This document shows positions 4,891 to 9,206 of a stretch of 9,206 nucleotides of DNA, piece by piece. The DNA comes from Streptosporangiaceae bacterium. GTDB lineage: Bacteria > Actinomycetota > Actinomycetes > Streptosporangiales > Streptosporangiaceae. Position 1 is the first letter of the stretch. Each line of letters starts with the position of its first letter. Below the pieces are notes generated by a model, which had not been told where the DNA came from, searched no databases, and saw nothing but the letters and a program-made list of their open reading frames with translations. Both the position numbers and the translations under genes were made by a program. The stretch is taken from positions 1 to 9,206 of the forward strand of contig JASHTQ010000692.1 in the NCBI GenBank assembly GCA_030040475.1. The letters run 5' to 3'.

Positions 4891-7226
4891 CGGCAATCGC
4901 GGCTGAGCGCTACACCGGCGCCAGCATCAAGCGCTCGGAGGACCCGCGGATCCTCACCGGCCGGGGCCGGTACGTCGATGACATCAAGCTGCCGGGGATG
5001 CTGCACGCCGCGTTCGTGCGCTCGCCGCTGGCGCACGCCCGGGTGCTCTCGGTCGATGCCTCGGCGGCGCGGGAGCTGCCCGGGGTGGTCGCGGTGCTCA
5101 CCGGGGCGGACCTGGACGCGATCACGGTCCCGGCGCCCGATCCGCTGCTGGCCATGTTCGGCGGCGGTGGGCCGATGCCGGAGTTCACCCTGCTGGCGAC
5201 GGACAAGGTGCGGCTGGTCGGCGATCCGGTCGCGATCGTCGTCGCGGAGAGCCGTTACCTCGCCGAGGACGGCTGCGAGCTGGTCGAGGTCGAGTACGAG
5301 GACCTGCCCCCGGTGATGAGCGCCGCCTTCGCGCTCGACCCGGGCAGCCCGCCGCTGTTCGCGAACCTGGGCAACAACGTCTCCCGGGCGCACTCGCGGA
5401 ACGAGTTCGGCGACGTGGCCGGGACGTTCGCGGCCGCCGATCGCGTCATGGACTTCCACATCGACGTGCACCGGCACCAGAACGTGCCGATGGAGGGGCG
5501 CGGCTGCATCGCGAGCTACGACGCCGACCTCGATCTGATGACGGTCCACGCGGCAACGCAGAGCGTGCACATCACCAGGAACGGCATCGCCACCCGCCTG
5601 GGCATGGACGCGGACAAGGTGCGGGTGCTGGCAGGCGACATCGGCGGCTCGTTCGGTCTGAAGATCGGCGCGTCGCGCGAAGAGCAGGCGGTGGCCGCCG
5701 CCTCGCGTCACGTCGGCCGGCCGGTCAAGTGGGTGGAGGACCGGGGCGAGAACCTCACCGTGTCCGGGCAGGCACGCGAGGAGAGCTTCGACGTCCGCGC
5801 CGCGATCAGCAACGACGGCGACCTGCTCGGGCTGGACGTGCAGATGGTCATCGACACCGGGGCCTACCCCGGCATGGGCGGGCTCGTCCCGGCCATCGTG
5901 GAGGGGATGCTGCCCGGCCCGTACAAGCTCGCGGCCCTGGGTTTCGAGTCGACCGGGGCGATCACGAACAAGGCAACCTACGTCGCCTACCGGGGACCTT
6001 GGGCGTCCGAGACGTTCATCAGGGAACGCATCCTGGACGTCATCGCGAAGGACCTCGGCCTGGACCCGCTCGAGATCCGGCTGCGTAACGTCGCCCCACG
6101 GACCGACCCGCCGGCCATGATGATCACCGGCCGACCGCTGGCGGGAGTCACCACACGGGAGTCACTGGAGCGGGTCGCCGCGCTCGCGGACTATCCCGCG
6201 TTCCGGCGCCGACAGGCGCAGGCCCGGGAGCAGGGCCGCTACCTCGGCATCGGGATGGCGACGTTCATCGAGGCCGCCCCGGGCCCGCGCGGGCCCGAGG
6301 GCGGGCTCGGCATGGAGTCCATGCGCCTGCGGCTGGAGGAGGACGGCATCGTCGTGCTGTTCACTGGGCAGATGCCGCACGGCCAGAGCCACCAGACGAC
6401 GCTGGCCCAGATCGCCGCCGACGAGTTCGGCGTCCCGTTCGAGCAGGTCCGCGTCGTGGTCGGCGACAGCGCCGTCGTCCCGTTCGGGCTGACGGGCGGC
6501 AGCCGGTCGGCCACCATGACCGGCGGCGTGGCGCTGCACGGCGCCCGGCAGCTCAAGGCCAAGGTGCTCGATTTCGCGGCGGACATGATGGAGGTCAGCG
6601 CCCAGGACCTGCTGATCACCGACGGCGAGGTCTGGGTGCGCGGCGACCCGGCCAGCGCCATTGCCGTCAGCGAGGTCGCGCGGCGGGCGGCGTCCGGGGA
6701 GTCCGGTGCCGACTCCGACACCGGATTCGAGGTCGAGGCCACCTACGACGGCGGCGAGGGCGGCTGGTCCGGCGGCACTCACTGCGCGATCGTGGACGTC
6801 GACGTCGAGACCGGCATCGTGAAGGTCGAGCGGTACATCGCCGTCGAGGACTGCGGCGCGCTCATCAACCCGGCCGTCGTCGAGGGCCAGATCCGGGGCG
6901 GCGTCGCCCAGGGCATCGGCGCGGTGCTGCTGGAGCGGTCGGCGTACAGCGAGGACGGCAACTTCCAGTCGGCCACGTTCATGGACTACCTGATGCCGAC
7001 CGCCTGCGACGTCCCGCGCATCGAGATCGAGCACCTGGAGACAGTGCCGCTCGACGCCGACGTCAACTTCCGCGGGGTGGGCGAGGGCGGCATGATCGTC
7101 GCCCCGCCCACCATCGTCAACGCCATCGAGGACGCCCTGTCCCCGTTCGGCGTCCGCATCTACGAGCAGCACCTGCCGCCCGCCCGCATCCTGGAACTCA
7201 TCGCCGCGGCAGGCTCGGGCCGCTAG
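4887..7226 (+). CDS. molybdopterin-binding large (CoxL-like) subunit, xanthine dehydrogenase family, variant active-site loop
   Basis: The ATG at 4887 (SD GAGGGAG at 4875-4881) gives 779 aa; the frame is open further upstream, but that part lies over the 2Fe-2S gene and is non-coding. Seen: the N-terminal aldehyde oxidase/xanthine dehydrogenase a/b hammerhead domain beginning IKRSEDPRILTGRGRYVDD (about 14-32), PMEGRG (201-206), cofactor-binding GGSFGLK (253-259), GQMPHGQSHQTT (494-505) and the catalytic-Glu motif VGEGGMI (731-737, Glu733). All are hallmarks of the catalytic Mo-MCD/MPT subunit. The active-site loop is AYRGPWA (367-373): the Cys of form I CO dehydrogenase (AYxCSFR) is absent, and it also differs from form II AYRGAGR. 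It is therefore a hydroxylase of unknown substrate and probably not a CO dehydrogenase. Last gene of the operon; no Mo-cofactor sulfuration or maturation gene follows, and an IS remnant begins just downstream. Confidence 0.95.
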   Translation: MTAIAAERYTGASIKRSEDPRILTGRGRYVDDIKLPGMLHAAFVRSPLAHARVLSVDASAARELPGVVAVLTGADLDAITVPAPDPLLAMFGGGGPMPEFTLLATDKVRLVGDPVAIVVAESRYLAEDGCELVEVEYEDLPPVMSAAFALDPGSPPLFANLGNNVSRAHSRNEFGDVAGTFAAADRVMDFHIDVHRHQNVPMEGRGCIASYDADLDLMTVHAATQSVHITRNGIATRLGMDADKVRVLAGDIGGSFGLKIGASREEQAVAAASRHVGRPVKWVEDRGENLTVSGQAREESFDVRAAISNDGDLLGLDVQMVIDTGAYPGMGGLVPAIVEGMLPGPYKLAALGFESTGAITNKATYVAYRGPWASETFIRERILDVIAKDLGLDPLEIRLRNVAPRTDPPAMMITGRPLAGVTTRESLERVAALADYPAFRRRQAQAREQGRYLGIGMATFIEAAPGPRGPEGGLGMESMRLRLEEDGIVVLFTGQMPHGQSHQTTLAQIAADEFGVPFEQVRVVVGDSAVVPFGLTGGSRSATMTGGVALHGARQLKAKVLDFAADMMEVSAQDLLITDGEVWVRGDPASAIAVSEVARRAASGESGADSDTGFEVEATYDGGEGGWSGGTHCAIVDVDVETGIVKVERYIAVEDCGALINPAVVEGQIRGGVAQGIGAVLLERSAYSEDGNFQSATFMDYLMPTACDVPRIEIEHLETVPLDADVNFRGVGEGGMIVAPPTIVNAIEDALSPFGVRIYEQHLPPARILELIAAAGSGR

Positions 7227-7249
7227 CGCGGATTTCCGCACCGGTACTT

Positions 7250-7263
7250 TGACCCCTGGGTCA
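7250..7263. repeat. inverted repeat over the transposase stop codon
   Basis: TGACCC-CT-GGGTCA has perfect 6-bp arms with a 2-base centre. The last three bases (7261-7263) are the complement of the transposase TGA stop. It lies between two convergent genes and may be part of the element end or a bidirectional stop signal; neither is shown. Confidence 0.45.
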
Positions 7264-8461
7264 GGCGAACTGGAAGCGGAGCTGGCGTCCGCCCCACCAT
7301 GGGACGGTGGTGTCGCCGGGGAGGGGGGCGTGGCGCAGGACGGGTGAGTAGGCGCGGCGGTTGATCTTGACGGTGATGCCGTCGCCGGTGTTGATGATCT
7401 CGCCGGGGGGGTCGAGGAAGCGGCGCTGGAGGGTGCCGGGGGTGGCGTGGGCGTAGTTGCCGGGCAGGCGGAGCCGGAAGGCGGCGGTGAGGGCCTGGGC
7501 CAGGACGCAGAGCACGACATCGAGGTCGACGTTGAGGTTGACGGCGCTGGACAGGGCGCCGGTGCAGAAGGCGCCGATGATCTCGGCCAGTCGTTGCCCG
7601 ATGGTCATCCGGCGGGCGTAGCGCTCGATCAGCGCCTTGGCGTTGATGGCGGTGTCGTTGGCGTTGATGACGGCGGGGGCGTCACGGCCCAGGCCGGTGA
7701 CGACGAGCTGGCGGACGGTCCCGGGGTAGCTGGTCAGCGTGACCGCTGGGTCTTCGTGGACCTTGGGCCGGTTGTGGGGTCCGGGCCGGCTCAGCGGAAC
7801 GGTCTTGTAGTCGCTGCTGGTCAGGCCGTTGATGTGGCGCATCAGGGAGGCGGAGCGCATGCGCAGGGTGGCGAACTTGACGCCGCGGGCATCCAGCTCG
7901 CCGAGGATGGCCCGGGTGGTGACCGACGTGCCCGGGTAGCCGGCCGCGGCCACCAGGGCGGGCAGGTCGAGGGCGACCAGGTCGGGAACGGCCAGCGGCA
8001 GCCCGGCCATGGCGGTATGGGCCCGGGCTGGCACGGCGGCGAAGCCGATCACGCTCGCGGCGGGCAGCCGGGTATCCCGGCCCGAGGTGGCCGGGCTCGT
8101 GCTGGCCTGCGGCGCCGCGCCGCGCAGCAGCCGGCCGAACCCCTCCTCGTGCAGGATGCCGCTGGGCCGCGGTGCGGCCCAGCGGGGTGCCCTCCTGGCC
8201 GAGCCGGGTGCTGATCTCATAGACCGACAGGCCCTCACGCCGCAGTTCGATGACCCGGCCGCGGGCGGCGCCCGCCTTCGGCGCGGTCTTACGGCCGGGA
8301 GTTCCCGGCGGCGCGAACAACGTCAGCTTCCCGGCCCGCAGGTCCCGGACCAGCGATGCCAGCGCGTCCCGCGTATAGCCGCTGGCCTCGGCCGCCTCGC
8401 GCAGCGGCAGTCCCGGTTCCGCCCTCCGCGTGCCTGCTTGCAGGTATCTGGGCGGATCCGA
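7261..8461 (-). pseudogene. broken IS4-like DDE transposase (frameshift, internal deletion, lost catalytic residues)
   Basis: Homologous protein text is split over two minus frames. The first (8461 down to about 8175) reads REAAEASGYTRDALASL, FAPPGTPGRKTAP and RVIELRREGLSVYEISTRL, an N-terminal helix-turn-helix part without a usable start codon after the in-frame stop at 8462-8464. Then the sense passes to another frame (GILHEEGFGRLLRG onward, about 8175 to the TGA at 7261), so a one-base frameshift is likely near 8160-8185. At about 7925, PDLVALDLPALVAAAGYPGT joins VTTRAILGELDARGVKF directly; from memory of the family a long central part carrying the first two catalytic Asp is missing. The C-terminal YARRMTIGQRL corresponds to the IS4 Y-x2-R-x3-E motif with Gly (GGG, 7597-7599) where Glu is expected. 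Family assignment comes from pattern recognition and is moderately sure; non-functionality is well supported by the frame split. Confidence 0.7.
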
Positions 8462-8623
8462 TCAGGGCATTTCACCTCGGATGGCACAGGTACCGCTTAG
8501 ATAACAATCTCTGCCTCAGCCGCTCAGGCCGGTATTTCATCCCCGGCCCAGGCCAGCCGCAGCCCGAAGCCTCCCGTAACGCCGCAGGCCAGCAACTAGC
8601 CACCGTCAGCCAAGTGGGGCGGC
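8462..8623. other. short non-coding gap with a hairpin
   Basis: No gene is seen in these 162 bp. GGCCGG (8527-8532) and CCGGCC (8543-8548) form a 6-bp stem with a 10-base loop and could end transcription of the Gly-rich/TIG gene reading leftward; no T-run accompanies it. An AT-richer patch (8498-8516) contains no convincing promoter. Confidence 0.35.
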
Positions 8624-8633
8624 CTACGGCCGC
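8619..8633 (-). terminator. hairpin across the stop codon of the Gly-rich/TIG gene
   Basis: GCGGCC-TAC-GGCCGC is a perfect 6-bp stem with a 3-base loop; the TAG stop of the minus gene (complement of 8624-8626) sits at the loop. It may contribute to mRNA 3'-end formation, but could be chance in GC-rich DNA. Confidence 0.3.
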
Positions 8634-9206
8634 AAGCCGTGGAGCACGAAAAAGAGGGGACTGACATAGGTGAACCGGTCGGCCGACGTGGCCTGGCTGG
8701 ACACCCCGCCCACGGTCACCGTCACCGTCACCGTCCCGGACCCCGCCGGGGACACCACCTCGATCTCGGTCGCCTTCGCCAGTATCACCACCCCCTGGTG
8801 CCCGCCGAATGTCACCGTCACCAGGCAATCCCGCGCACCAGCCGCGCAGGACAGGCCGGTCCCGGTGATGACCACGGGGGTGTCCCCGTAGGCCGGGCCG
8901 CTATCTGGTCGCAGGGAGGTGATCACCGGCCCCGTGAAGCTGATCGTCACCTGGCCGTTCCCCGACTGGTAGCCGTCGGTGACGGTGACGCTAGTGGCCG
9001 CGCCGGTGTAATCCGACCCGCCGCCACCGCCGCCGCCACCCGCGCCGACGTTGCCGCCTTGGCCGCCGCCGCGGCTGTTGCTGCGGATGTTGTCTCCGTC
9101 GCTGCTGCTGCCGCCGCCACCACCGCCGCCACCGCCGCCGTAGTAGCCGCCGCCGCCGCCCCCACCGTCGGCGCCCCCGCCGCTGGTGCCGAGGCCGCCG
9201 CTACCG
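8624..9206 (-). CDS. secreted/surface Gly-rich protein with IPT/TIG domain (C-terminal 193 residues; 5' end outside window)
   Basis: The minus frame is open from the right edge to TAG at 8624-8626. The visible part starts with a Gly-rich tract (residues about 1-68 of the fragment, runs of G broken by YY, SSSDGDN and RSNSR) that leads into SDYTGAATSVTVTDGYQSGNGQVTISFTG split over residues 63-91. That ending, with GNGQVTISF, is typical of the ALK/LTK-type glycine-rich domain found in many bacterial extracellular proteins. An IPT/TIG Ig-fold domain follows (about 92-184: PVITSLRPDSGPAYG, VVITGTGLS, ADRFTYV), with two Cys spaced CAAGARDC that probably form a disulfide. The tail SPLFFVLHGLRP has no sortase motif. 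The start and signal peptide are outside the window, so export is inferred from the domains. Partner or ligand unknown; likely an adhesin-like or wall-associated protein. Confidence 0.8.
   Translation of the reverse strand, partial: GSGGLGTSGGGADGGGGGGGYYGGGGGGGGGGSSSDGDNIRSNSRGGGQGGNVGAGGGGGGGGSDYTGAATSVTVTDGYQSGNGQVTISFTGPVITSLRPDSGPAYGDTPVVITGTGLSCAAGARDCLVTVTFGGHQGVVILAKATEIEVVSPAGSGTVTVTVTVGGVSSQATSADRFTYVSPLFFVLHGLRP
8715..8735 (-). repeat. GTCACC hexanucleotide repeat (3.5 copies)
   Basis: Three perfect GTCACC units plus GTC on the plus strand encode an alternating Thr-Val run in the TIG domain of the minus gene. It is a short in-frame repeat in a beta strand and a possible slippage site. 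Confidence 0.7.
9022..9205 (-). repeat. GGC/GGT-rich low-complexity tract coding poly-Gly
   Basis: Near-uninterrupted GGC/GGT codons, with a few other codons between, encode the Gly-rich domain. The DNA is a strand-biased repeat (CCG/ACC on plus) likely to slip or misassemble, so length here may vary between copies or assemblies. Confidence 0.75.

Larger units (their letters stand above)
7242..8495. mobile_element. decayed insertion-sequence remnant
   Basis: The stretch contains one broken transposase on minus and nothing else. Possible ends are a short inverted match, CGGTAC at 7242-7247 and GTACCG at 8490-8495, with only scattered further matches inwards. That is weak terminal-repeat evidence, and no target duplication is evident. 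The left end is 15 bp after the stop of the large Mo subunit. The element is inferred to be inactive; its bounds are approximate. Confidence 0.4.

Noticed and set aside
4887..7226. True aerobic CO dehydrogenase
   Set aside because: The Cys-bearing loop needed for the Mo-Cu site is absent (AYRGPWA), so the cox names are used only as family labels.
6162..7520. 452-residue minus-strand open frame
   Set aside because: It runs antisense to the large Mo subunit and out of frame with the transposase remnant; low-complexity Ala/Pro/Arg text.
7447..8214. 255-residue plus-strand open frame
   Set aside because: It is antisense to the transposase remnant and shows no motif beyond Gly/Asp/Val bias.
8947..9165. 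72-residue Ala/Thr-rich minus frame
   Set aside because: It is the frame-shifted reading of the poly-Gly GGC repeat; the Gly frame continues into a TIG domain.
1..9206. tRNA, rRNA, riboswitch or CRISPR array
   Set aside because: No cloverleaf, conserved rRNA stretch or spaced repeat array was seen; the repeats found are tandem or codon-driven.

Overview
The window comes from a high-GC actinomycete (Actinomycetota). GC- and C/G-ending codons dominate, long antisense open frames are everywhere, and the gene content is typical: a large AAA-type LuxR/MalT-like regulator, an AhpD-like carboxymuconolactone decarboxylase, a CoxM-S-L molybdenum hydroxylase and Gly-rich/TIG and Ig-like secreted proteins. 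Genus cannot be decided from the sequence.

Layout. (1) 1-1453, minus: N-terminal 484 codons of an ATPase regulator that runs off the left edge, with a GTG start beside a perfect 13-bp palindrome and a candidate leaderless promoter. (2) 1570-2043, minus: a CxxC/His carboxymuconolactone decarboxylase-family protein with a strong Shine-Dalgarno (SD), in which the conserved proton-relay Glu appears to be Asn. (3) 2197-3336, plus: a secreted protein with signal peptide, two Ig-like beta domains and a C-terminal lectin-like domain; its stop codon lies in a 17-bp tandem repeat, followed by a strong GC hairpin. (4) 3526-7226, plus: a tightly packed three-gene operon for a xanthine dehydrogenase/CO dehydrogenase-family enzyme: FAD subunit, 2Fe-2S subunit, then Mo-cofactor subunit with ATGA overlap. 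(5) 7242-8495: a decayed insertion-sequence remnant with a broken IS4-like transposase on minus. (6) 8624-9206, minus: the C-terminal end of a Gly-rich plus IPT/TIG surface protein that runs off the right edge.

Working together. The three cox-type genes form one enzyme: substrate is hydroxylated at the Mo centre of the large subunit, electrons pass through two 2Fe-2S clusters of the small subunit to FAD in the medium subunit. The large-subunit active-site loop reads AYRGPWA, which is neither the form I CO dehydrogenase loop (with Cys) nor the classical form II loop (AYRGAGR), so the substrate is unknown and CO is unlikely. No maturation gene is visible; the IS remnant starts within about 20 bp of the operon's end. 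The remaining genes look like independent units. I see no clear multi-gene novel defence or biosynthetic system; the most unusual points are the variant active-site loop, the CMD-family protein lacking its Glu, the secreted lectin-like protein and the decayed transposase.
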